Assembly: GCA_030837445.1 (NCBI GenBank)
Contig: JAUPKM010000251.1
Span: forward strand, 1 to 10,736
Reading direction: 5' to 3'
Length of the DNA stretch: 10,736 nucleotides
Source: Actinomycetota bacterium
GTDB lineage: Bacteria > Actinomycetota > Actinomycetes > S36-B12 > UBA10799
Every line of letters begins with the position of its first letter. Positions within the stretch are counted from its first letter, which is position 1. A program made the position numbers and the translations under genes. Shown here in pieces: positions 1-5,245 of this stretch. The notes below the pieces were generated by a model. That model made no database searches, was not told where the DNA came from, and worked only from the letters and a program-made list of their open reading frames with translations.

Positions 1-1
1 C

Positions 2-151
2 GATGATGGCGGCTCCAAGCGCATTCCGCTGGATGTCGCCGTGGGCGACGTCGTCGTCTACTCGAAGTACGGCGGCTCCGAGATCAAGTACGCCGGCGAG
101 GAGTACCTCATCCTCTCCGCGCGTGACGTCTTGGCAATCGTCGACAAGTGA
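2..151 (+). CDS. groES: Co-chaperonin GroES (Cpn10), 3' end only
   Basis: Only the last 49 codons are in the window; the gene starts upstream. GroES forms the heptameric lid that closes the GroEL folding chamber in the cytoplasm. The visible part matches the C-terminal half of the family: an IPLDVAVGDVVVYSKYGG core beta-strand segment, then the typical EIKYAGEEYLILSARDVLAI ending and a final DK. The reading frame starts at base 2 and ends with TGA at 149-151. It lies upstream of groEL1 on the same strand, but 293 nt separate the two genes and a GC hairpin follows the stop directly, so the usual tight groES-groEL coupling is loosened here. Identification is secure; the N-terminal part and the promoter cannot be judged. 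Confidence 0.96.
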   Translation, partial: DDGGSKRIPLDVAVGDVVVYSKYGGSEIKYAGEEYLILSARDVLAIVDK

Positions 152-165
152 TAGCCGCGTAGCAC

Positions 166-197
166 CGCCCCGGGCCGCCCGTAGCGGACCCGGGGCG
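166..197 (+). terminator. GC-rich hairpin after groES (terminator or attenuator)
   Basis: CGCCCCGGG (166-174) pairs perfectly with CCCGGGGCG (189-197). An inner CCGC/GCGG stem (175-178 with 184-187) extends it past one bulged A, leaving a 5-nt loop. It starts 15 nt after the groES stop. No U-tract follows, so it resembles the U-less hairpins common in actinobacteria. It may stop part of the transcription or protect the 3' end of a processed groES mRNA; sequence alone cannot decide. Confidence 0.6.
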
Positions 198-316
198 TTG
201 CCACGCGACTCGAACGTCAAGGAACGCTGCCGCGTCATGACTCTGAAGCGGTTCCCGAACCCCAAGGCCACTGCGTGGTGCTCTGGGTGACAGCCATCCC
301 CGGCGGTCTGCTTCGA

Positions 317-430
317 CGCCGCATCGCCCGCACACCTTTCGCAACCAACCCGGCAACACACCGCAAATCAGCACCGGCAACTCCGCCATCTCCGCAAAAG
401 ACCAGCGCCCGCGAGCGCACCACAGCACAT
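317..430 (+). promoter_or_regulatory. C-rich, G-poor untranslated leader (rut-like)
   Basis: This stretch just upstream of groEL1 is dominated by C and A on the plus strand. Bases 331-390 contain 28 C and only 8 G, in a genome where the two are normally near equal. Such C-over-G regions are typical of unstructured Rho-loading (rut) RNA. It could allow Rho-dependent attenuation of groEL1 or simply keep the leader open for processing. This is inference from base composition only. Confidence 0.3.
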
Positions 431-444
431 CTGAGTGAGGACAC

Positions 445-2073
445 ATGCCCAAGATTCTTCAGTTCGACGAAACTGCCCGGCGCTCCCTGGAGCGCGGAGT
501 CAACGCGCTGGCAGACACGGTCAAGGTGACGCTGGGTCCGAAAGGCCGCAATGTCGTCCTTGACAAGGCCTGGGGTGCCCCAACCATCACGAATGATGGT
601 GTGACCATCGCCCGTGACATCGAGTTGGAAGACCCGTACGAGAATCTAGGCGCACAACTGGTCAAGGAAGTGGCGACCAAGACCAACGATGTCGCCGGCG
701 ACGGCACCACGACCGCCACAGTGCTGGCACAGGCCATGGTCCGGGAGGGTCTGCGACTGGTGGCGGCCGGAGCGGCCCCGATGGCGGTGAAGCGCGGGAT
801 TGACGCGGCCGTGACCAAGGTCAACGAAACCCTGCTGGCCGAGGCACGTCAGATCGACGGCACAGATGAGATCGCACAGGTGGCGACCATCTCCTCGCAG
901 GACCCCGAGGTGGGCCAGGAGATTGCCAAAGCGTTCGAGAAGGTGGGTGCCGACGGTGTGATCAGCGTCGAGGAGTCCCAGACCACCGGCGTCGAACTTG
1001 AGTTCACCGAGGGAATGCAGTTCGACAAGGGCTACATCTCGCCGTACTTCGTGACCGACGCTGAGCGGATGGAAGCGGTCTTGGAAGACGCGCACGTGTT
1101 GCTGGTCGCCGGCAAGATCTCGGCTGTGGCGGACCTGCTGCCCGTGCTCGAGGAGGTCGCCAAGACATCCAAGCCCCTCTTCATCCTTGCGGAAGACGTC
1201 GACGGCGAGGCCCTGAGCACGTTGGTGGTCAATCGGATCCGTGGAATCTTCTCCTCGGTTGCAGTGAAGGCGCCCGCTTTCGGCGATCGCAGAAAGGCCA
1301 TACTGGCCGATATCGCGATCCTCACCGGCGCGACTGTCATTGCCGAAGAGGTTGGGCTCAAGCTGGATCAGGTCGGACTGGCCGAACTCGGTCACGCCCG
1401 TCGGATCGTCGCGACCAAGGACGCCACCACGATCGTCGAGGGCAGCGGCAGTCACGAGGCAGTTGCCGATCGCGTGGCGCAGATTAGGTCCGAGATCGAG
1501 CGTGCTGATTCGGATTGGGACAAGGAGAAGCTGTCCGAGCGGCTCGCGAAACTGTCTGGTGGCGTCTGTGTGATCAAGGTCGGCGGTCACACCGAGGTTG
1601 AGTTGAAGGAACGCAAACACCGCATCGAGGACGCCGTTTCGGCGACGCGGGCGGCCATGGAGGAGGGCATCGTCGCCGGCGGCGGCGCCGCCCTGGTGCA
1701 TGCCGCGGCGTCGCTCGAGGACGGCCTGGGCCGTGAGGGCGACGAGTTGGCCGGTGTGGTGCTGGTCCGCAAGTCGGTCGTCGAGCCGCTTCGCTGGATC
1801 GCAGAGAATGCCGGCGCAGAGGGTTACGTCGTGACCGCCAAGGTCGCCGAACTGCCCGCCCGGGAAGGCTACAACGCGGAACTGGGTCGGTACGAGGACC
1901 TTGTGGCTGCGGGGGTCATCGATCCCGTCAAGGTCACCCGCGCTGCTCTGGAGCACGCCGCCTCAATCGCGTCGATGCTGCTGACTACCGACGTGTTGGT
2001 GGTGGAGAAGCCGGAAGAGGATGAAGAAGACGAAGGTCACGGGCACTCGCATCACCCGGGGCACGTGCACTGA
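445..2073 (+). CDS. groEL: Chaperonin GroEL1 (Cpn60.1) with His-rich C-terminus
   Basis: A 542-residue 60-kDa chaperonin, full length for the family. It is an ATP-driven double-ring folding chamber in the cytoplasm, working with GroES. Visible hallmarks are VTLGPKGRNVVLDK near residues 28-41, NDGVTIA with Asp51, GDGTTTATVL with Asp86 (equivalents of E. coli Asp52 and Asp87), and EEGIVAGGGAAL in the C-terminal equatorial domain. The tail is not the GGM repeat of housekeeping GroEL2. It is acidic (EKPEEDEEDE) followed by GHGHSHHPGHVH with six His in 12 residues, as in actinobacterial Cpn60.1 proteins. The ATG at 445 is preceded by GAGTGAGG four bases away. A second, GGM-tailed groEL is expected elsewhere in the genome (family knowledge). 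It converges on whiB and ends at a strong stem-loop. Confidence 0.97.
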   Translation: MPKILQFDETARRSLERGVNALADTVKVTLGPKGRNVVLDKAWGAPTITNDGVTIARDIELEDPYENLGAQLVKEVATKTNDVAGDGTTTATVLAQAMVREGLRLVAAGAAPMAVKRGIDAAVTKVNETLLAEARQIDGTDEIAQVATISSQDPEVGQEIAKAFEKVGADGVISVEESQTTGVELEFTEGMQFDKGYISPYFVTDAERMEAVLEDAHVLLVAGKISAVADLLPVLEEVAKTSKPLFILAEDVDGEALSTLVVNRIRGIFSSVAVKAPAFGDRRKAILADIAILTGATVIAEEVGLKLDQVGLAELGHARRIVATKDATTIVEGSGSHEAVADRVAQIRSEIERADSDWDKEKLSERLAKLSGGVCVIKVGGHTEVELKERKHRIEDAVSATRAAMEEGIVAGGGAALVHAAASLEDGLGREGDELAGVVLVRKSVVEPLRWIAENAGAEGYVVTAKVAELPAREGYNAELGRYEDLVAAGVIDPVKVTRAALEHAASIASMLLTTDVLVVEKPEEDEEDEGHGHSHHPGHVH

Positions 2074-2076
2074 CCT

Positions 2077-2140
2077 CGTCACGCCCATAGTCACCAGCGG
2101 CCGCCGCCCCAACCGGGGCGGCGGCCGCTGGTGCGTGACG
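2077..2140. terminator. Strong bidirectional stem-loop between groEL1 and whiB
   Basis: A perfect 19-bp inverted repeat, CACCAGCGGCCGCCGCCCC at 2092-2110 against its complement at 2115-2133, encloses a 4-nt AACC loop. A further CGTCACG (2077-2083) pairs with CGTGACG (2134-2140) below an 8-nt one-sided bulge (2084-2091). It begins 4 nt after the groEL1 stop and ends 16 nt before the whiB stop on the other strand, so it can serve both convergent genes. There is no U-tract, as is usual in high-GC actinobacteria. Confidence 0.85.
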
Positions 2141-2155
2141 GGGAGGTATGCGCTG

Positions 2156-2452
2156 TCAGCTCGCGTTGGCCAACCGGCGTGACTGCGCCAGCTCCGCCTC
2201 GCGGTCGTCTTCAGTGAGGGAACCCCACACCCCGTAGGGCTCGCGGACGGCGAGAGCATGTTCGGCGCATTGTCGAATCACCGGGCAAGAGGCGCAGATC
2301 GCTTTGGCCGCAGCGTCACGGGCAGCTCGCGCGGCGCCCCGCTCACCTTCCGGATGGAAGAAGATATTCGGATCCTCACCTCGGCAGGCTGCTTTCAGTT
2401 GCCAGTCCCAAACATCGGCATGCCCACCCGGGAGTCGTGAGAGTTCGGCCAT
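2156..2452 (-). CDS. whiB3: WhiB-family iron-sulfur transcriptional regulator (WhiB3/WhiD type)
   Basis: A 98-residue Wbl protein. These proteins bind a [4Fe-4S] cluster, act with the primary sigma factor and control redox response or sporulation. The four cluster cysteines are Cys23, Cys53, Cys56 and Cys62 (C-x29-C-x2-C-x5-C). The N-terminus (LPGGHADVWDWQL, then FFHPEGERG) closely resembles M. tuberculosis WhiB3 and Streptomyces WhiD, and the position beside groEL1 agrees. The turn motif reads GVWGS at 74-78 instead of the usual GVWGG. Only 20 residues follow it, with few basic residues, so the DNA-contacting tail looks weak. The start is the ATG at 2452 (minus strand), preceded by GGAGGT six bases upstream; longer in-frame extensions would run through the promoter. 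The gene is divergent from the MerR gene. Confidence 0.93.
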   Translation of the reverse strand: MAELSRLPGGHADVWDWQLKAACRGEDPNIFFHPEGERGAARAARDAAAKAICASCPVIRQCAEHALAVREPYGVWGSLTEDDREAELAQSRRLANAS

Positions 2453-2516
2453 GACGCTACCTCCATCTGCTGAGCGGTCCACCATCGGATTGCGGGCCGG
2501 CGGGTTCGTCGAGGTA

Positions 2517-2546
2517 AAGGTAACAAGCGCGCCATACCTTGCGCAA
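2517..2546 (-). promoter_or_regulatory. Predicted whiB promoter
   Basis: On the minus strand TTGCGC (plus 2541-2546) is followed after 18 bp by TACCTT (plus 2517-2522), a sigma-70-like -35/-10 pair with a TANNNT -10. The transcript would start about 55-60 nt before the whiB ATG and include its GGAGGT site (plus 2459-2464). The -35 lies inside the 10-bp palindrome CTTGCGCAAG (2538-2547), which could be an operator. Prediction by eye only. Confidence 0.45.
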
Positions 2547-2555
2547 GAGGCTAGA

Positions 2556-2573
2556 GTGAACAACATGTGAACA
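2556..2573. promoter_or_regulatory. Direct repeat GTGAACA x2, candidate activator site
   Basis: GTGAACA occurs at 2556-2562 and 2567-2573, an 11-bp period or about one helical turn. It lies 9 bp upstream of the predicted whiB -35 and so would put two protein subunits on the same DNA face, as activators do. It could also serve the divergent MerR gene. The binding protein is unknown. Confidence 0.35.
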
Positions 2574-2651
2574 CCCTCGAACCGCCTTCCTTCGCCCGCT
2601 GGATCGGCAGCGGAGAGTTGCTGTCGGAGTGCGGGGTTGGTGGGGATGCAT

Positions 2652-2663
2652 AAGAATCGCGAC
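2652..2663 (+). promoter_or_regulatory. Possible -10 of a leaderless MerR transcript
   Basis: AAGAAT (2652-2657, within TAAGAAT) ends 6 nt before the ATG at 2664. It matches TATAAT at four of six bases but lacks the first T, and no good -35 is visible. It is listed because the spacing is identical to three stronger cases downstream. Confidence 0.25.
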
Positions 2664-3581
2664 ATGAGCCAGGGGGTGCGCGTGACGAAGCATCCGGGGA
2701 TGTCGGTATCGGCGGTCGCGCGCCGCCTGGGAGTGGCACCGTCCACGCTGCGCACCTGGGAGCGCCGCTATGGGTTGGGCCCGTCCCAGCGCGAAGATGG
2801 CGGACCGCGGCGCTATCTTGCCCTCGACGTGGCGCGGCTGGATCTCATGCAGTCACTCATCCGAAGCGGTGTCCCGACTGGGGACGCGGCTCGGGCGGCC
2901 CAGCACCAGGAAGTCGCTGCCGACGATCAGGTACCCGTCCCAGCCAACGAGATCAAGCCACCGGCGGATGCCGGGGCCGACGCGGCCAGGCTCGCTCGAG
3001 GGCTGACCAGAGCGTGTCTGGCTCTCGATGACGAGACCTGCAGCCGTCTCCTGCGCGGCAGTACGGCGATGCGCGGTGTCTCGTGGACGTGGCAGCACGT
3101 GTTGCTGCCCGTGTTGGTGGCCCGCGGTCGGTACTGGGCCCGCACCGGCCGGGGCGTGGAGGTCGAGCACTTGCTCAGCAGTGTGACAGCGGCCGAGTTC
3201 GGCTCCATCTCGGCCGTGGACAACCCGATCAACAGCCGCCCTGTGCTGCTGGCCTGCGCACCATGGGATGACCACACTTTGGCGCTGCTCGCCGTGGCGG
3301 CCGCGCTGGCCGAGCGCCGGATCGCGAGCCGGATGCTCGGTGCCCGGACCCCTGCCGCCGCGCTTGCGGCTGCAGTCCGCAGGGTCGGTCCCAGCAGCGT
3401 GCTGGTGTGGGCCAGCATCCCCGGTGACGACGCGAGTTGGCTGACCTCGCTGGTCGATCAACGCCCCGCTCCGAAGATGTACATCGCCGGACCTGGCTGG
3501 GGCCGTGAATTGCCGGCCGGTCTGCAGCGTTTTGATGATTTCGATGCGGCGGTCGCGGGGTTGGTCGCCAGCTCCGCCTGA
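2664..3581 (+). CDS. MerR-family regulator with cobalamin-binding-like C-terminal half (CarH/LitR-like)
   Basis: A 305-residue protein. Residues 13-80 form a MerR winged helix: SVSAVARRLGVAPSTLRTWERRYGL, then a wing with GPRRY and DVARL. The rest is organised like the adenosylcobalamin photoreceptors CarH/LitR. A helical segment (about 105-185) contains W158-x9-E168-H169, the W-x9-EH signature of their four-helix bundle. A Rossmann-like segment (193-300) has D202-x-H204-x-x-A207, resembling the E/DxHxxG motif whose His is the lower cobalt ligand, here with Ala for Gly; it also has a WAS strand and AGPG. It may bind cobalamin and sense light, or be a degenerate relative. ATG 2664 is chosen because AAGAAT lies exactly 6 nt upstream, suggesting leaderless expression. 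GTG 2682, behind AGGGGG, and TTG 2637 are alternatives. It is divergent from whiB. Confidence 0.8.
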   Translation: MSQGVRVTKHPGMSVSAVARRLGVAPSTLRTWERRYGLGPSQREDGGPRRYLALDVARLDLMQSLIRSGVPTGDAARAAQHQEVAADDQVPVPANEIKPPADAGADAARLARGLTRACLALDDETCSRLLRGSTAMRGVSWTWQHVLLPVLVARGRYWARTGRGVEVEHLLSSVTAAEFGSISAVDNPINSRPVLLACAPWDDHTLALLAVAAALAERRIASRMLGARTPAAALAAAVRRVGPSSVLVWASIPGDDASWLTSLVDQRPAPKMYIAGPGWGRELPAGLQRFDDFDAAVAGLVASSA

Positions 3582-3628
3582 GAGGTCCTGTCGCACACCT
3601 TGCGGAGGCGGGATCCTCAGGTCCTGCG

Positions 3629-3640
3629 TAGCATGCGGGT
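3629..3640 (+). promoter_or_regulatory. Possible -10 of a leaderless TPR-gene transcript
   Basis: TAGCAT (3629-3634) ends 6 nt before the GTG at 3641, so transcription would begin at the start codon. No Shine-Dalgarno of quality precedes this GTG. The 59-nt gap also carries AGGTCCTG twice (3583-3590 and 3619-3626, 36 bp apart), which may be chance or an operator. Confidence 0.35.
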
Positions 3641-4534
3641 GTGGCGGACTTGGGACTCCTGGAAGCTGGCGAACGGGCGGCCTTCCACGGGCGTCCTGCC
3701 GACGGGGTCGCGCCGTTGCAGCAGTACCTGTACTCCGCGTGGCAGACCGACCCCGAACGTCCCCACGCCCAGTGGCTGTTGGGCGTCTGTCTGGCTGCAG
3801 GTGGGATGTTCGGCGGGTCGGCTGCCCAACTGCAGCCGCTCTTGTCGGTCCCTGCCGAGGCCGACCTCACGCGCCGCCGATACGCCGCGGCTGCAGCTGG
3901 CACGTTGGCCTCGATCCACCGCCAAGTGGGTCGCTTTGTCGAAGCGCGCAACTACGACGAATGGGCAGGGGCGATTGCCGCCGACGATCCCAAGTCCGCC
4001 TTCGACGCGGCCCTCGGGCTGGCGGCAGACGCAGTGGGGGCCGGGGCCGCGCAACTTGCCGTCGAATACGTCAACCAGGCCACCGGGCTGTGCCGGGATG
4101 ACCCAGAGTGGTGGCGGGAGCGCGTCAGGCTGGGATGGGTGCAGGCGGAAGTCTCAATGTTGTGGGACCGGCCAGCTGATGCTCGCACCGTACTGCTGGG
4201 CTCGGTGGCCGAAGCGGAGTCGGTCGGTGCCCCACGGCATGTGGCCAAGAGCCTGTCGTTCCTCGGCGTCGCGCAGCAGAGCCTCGGCGACAACGCTGCC
4301 ATGATGACCCTCGGCAGGGCAGCGTTACTGGCCGAATCACTTGGCGCCTGGCCATTGGTGTGGGCGACTCGCGGTCTGATGGCGGTGCTGCTGCGGTCCA
4401 GCAATCCGCCCGAGGCCGAGCGCTGCAGACGTTCCGCCGAGCACGCCGTCCGAATCATCGCCGCGGACTTGCCTGCGGAATTGGCAGAGGAATGGGCCGC
4501 TCGCGCGGACGTCGCGCCGCTGTTGGTGGGCTAG
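3641..4534 (+). CDS. TPR-like helical repeat protein, function unknown
   Basis: A 297-residue, alanine- and leucine-rich protein with no signal peptide or membrane segment, so probably cytoplasmic. I do not recognise a named family. The pattern is consecutive amphipathic helix pairs of TPR/alpha-solenoid style: examples lie near residues 7-30 and 42-68, at 82-108 (LASIHRQVGRFVEARNY, a TPR-like A/B pair), at 160-195, at 203-232 (SLSFLGVAQQSLGDNAAMM then ALLAESLG, the clearest repeat) and at 240-272. Such proteins are protein-protein scaffolds. It lies 59 nt after the MerR gene and 65 nt before bldM, same strand. In M. tuberculosis the hypothetical Rv3415c (about 275 residues, from memory) sits in a comparable place beside whiB3, so the two may be orthologous; this is untested. 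The GTG start fits a TAGCAT 6 nt upstream. Confidence 0.75.
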   Translation: MADLGLLEAGERAAFHGRPADGVAPLQQYLYSAWQTDPERPHAQWLLGVCLAAGGMFGGSAAQLQPLLSVPAEADLTRRRYAAAAAGTLASIHRQVGRFVEARNYDEWAGAIAADDPKSAFDAALGLAADAVGAGAAQLAVEYVNQATGLCRDDPEWWRERVRLGWVQAEVSMLWDRPADARTVLLGSVAEAESVGAPRHVAKSLSFLGVAQQSLGDNAAMMTLGRAALLAESLGAWPLVWATRGLMAVLLRSSNPPEAERCRRSAEHAVRIIAADLPAELAEEWAARADVAPLLVG

Positions 4535-4599
4535 GCGGTACTTCCGTCAGCAGCCAGTTGACGCTAAAGGTGCCGCCCGAGGCTGCCGAACTGACGGGT

Positions 4600-5202
4600 A
4601 TGGCTTCTGTGATGGTGTGCGATGACGCGGCCCTGCATCGAGACACGGTTCGTCGGGTGGTCTCACTGCTGCCGGGCATCGACCGGGTGATAACCGCTGG
4701 CAGTGGCGAGGAGGCGATTGCGCGATTTGAAGCTGACCGACCGGATCTGGTGCTGATGGACGTGCGGATGCCAGGTATCGGCGGCGTTGAGGCGGCCCGC
4801 CGCCTGATGAGCACTCACCCTGGTGCGACGGTTGTGATGCTGACCGTTGCAACGGACCCAGAGGCGGTCGGCTGGGCAGTGGTATCCGGGGCGCGCGGCT
4901 ACATCGCCAAAGACGCCACCCGCGAGGAGTTGGCGGCAATGATCTCCCTCGTGTTGGGGACCGTGCAACAGCCGGTGGCGGCCCGTGCGACACCCGAGGG
5001 GCGACGACCGGTGCTGACTCAGCGCGAACAGCAGGTGCTGGAGGGTATGTGCCGTGGGCAGTCCAACGGTGAGATTGGGCGCTCGCTGTTCCTCTCCGAA
5101 GACACCATCAAGACTCATGCTCGACGCCTGTTTCGCAAGTTGGGCGCGGCCGACCGGGCGGCTGCTGTGGCAACCGGCTTCCGTTGGGGGATGTTGACCT
5201 GA
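4600..5202 (+). CDS. bldM: Orphan response regulator BldM (NarL/LuxR type)
   Basis: A 200-residue NarL-type response regulator. In Streptomyces BldM controls aerial growth and sporulation genes as a homodimer or as a heterodimer with WhiI. The receiver domain (about 1-120) has Asp8/Asp9, the phospho-acceptor position Asp54 in LMDVRMPG, Thr82 and Lys104, so the full phosphorylation pocket is present. The LuxR-type helix-turn-helix (about 138-195) reads LTQREQQVLEGM, then LFLSEDTIKTHARRLFRKLGA, and the protein ends GFRWGMLT, near-identical in style to Streptomyces BldM (about 203 residues). The ATG at 4600 gives MASVMVCDD, which aligns with the BldM N-terminus; the open frame extends to 4360 but that part overlaps the upstream gene. 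No histidine kinase is adjacent. It lies 43 nt upstream of guaB, same strand. Confidence 0.9.
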   Translation: MASVMVCDDAALHRDTVRRVVSLLPGIDRVITAGSGEEAIARFEADRPDLVLMDVRMPGIGGVEAARRLMSTHPGATVVMLTVATDPEAVGWAVVSGARGYIAKDATREELAAMISLVLGTVQQPVAARATPEGRRPVLTQREQQVLEGMCRGQSNGEIGRSLFLSEDTIKTHARRLFRKLGAADRAAAVATGFRWGMLT

Positions 5203-5233
5203 CGGCCCGCTCGGTCCCTGCGTATGCGCCGAG

Positions 5234-5245
5234 TATCCTCGGCTC
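5234..5245 (+). promoter_or_regulatory. Possible -10 of a leaderless guaB transcript
   Basis: TATCCT (5234-5239) ends exactly 6 nt before the guaB ATG at 5246, and no Shine-Dalgarno is present (CGGCTC precedes the ATG). A clear -35 at 16-19 bp is not visible. TTGACC lies further upstream at 5194-5199, with too long a spacer. Confidence 0.4.

Larger units (their letters stand above)
152..444. other. groES-groEL1 intergenic region, no gene
   Basis: No credible gene lies in these 293 nt. The region holds the hairpin at 166-197, a C-rich and G-poor leader at about 317-430 and a groEL1 ribosome site. No TpA dinucleotide occurs from 184 to 636, so no sigma-A -10 element of the TANNNT type exists between the hairpin and groEL1. 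No CIRCE (TTAGCACTC-N9-GAGTGCTAA) or HAIR (CTTGAGT-N7-ACTCAAG) element was seen. A short direct repeat CCGGCAAC occurs at 350-357 and 374-381. groEL1 therefore most likely depends on read-through from groES or on an unusual promoter. Confidence 0.6.

Noticed and set aside
237..290. 17-codon ORF (ATG 237) in the groES-groEL1 gap
   Set aside because: No Shine-Dalgarno, no -10 nearby and no recognisable peptide; considered as a leader peptide but not supported.
152..444. CIRCE or HAIR heat-shock operators upstream of groEL1
   Set aside because: Neither TTAGCACTC-N9-GAGTGCTAA nor CTTGAGT-N7-ACTCAAG is present; any such operator would be expected upstream of groES, outside the window.
646..1956. 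436-codon open frame on the minus strand opposite groEL1
   Set aside because: It is antisense to a clear GroEL. Long antisense frames are expected in high-GC coding DNA, and the translation has no recognisable motif.
2453..2755. N-terminal extension of the whiB frame
   Set aside because: The open frame continues upstream, but it would cover the promoter and divergent region and enter the MerR gene. The ATG at 2452 has a strong GGAGGT and gives the family's usual N-terminus.
3505..4304. Plus-strand frames of 198 and 234 codons overlapping the MerR end and TPR gene
   Set aside because: They are Arg/Pro/Ser/Trp-rich out-of-frame translations; the 3641-4534 frame has coherent helical-repeat character.
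4360..4599. 80-codon N-terminal extension of bldM
   Set aside because: It overlaps the TPR gene in another frame, has Arg/Gly-rich non-protein-like content, and the BldM N-terminus aligns with ATG 4600.
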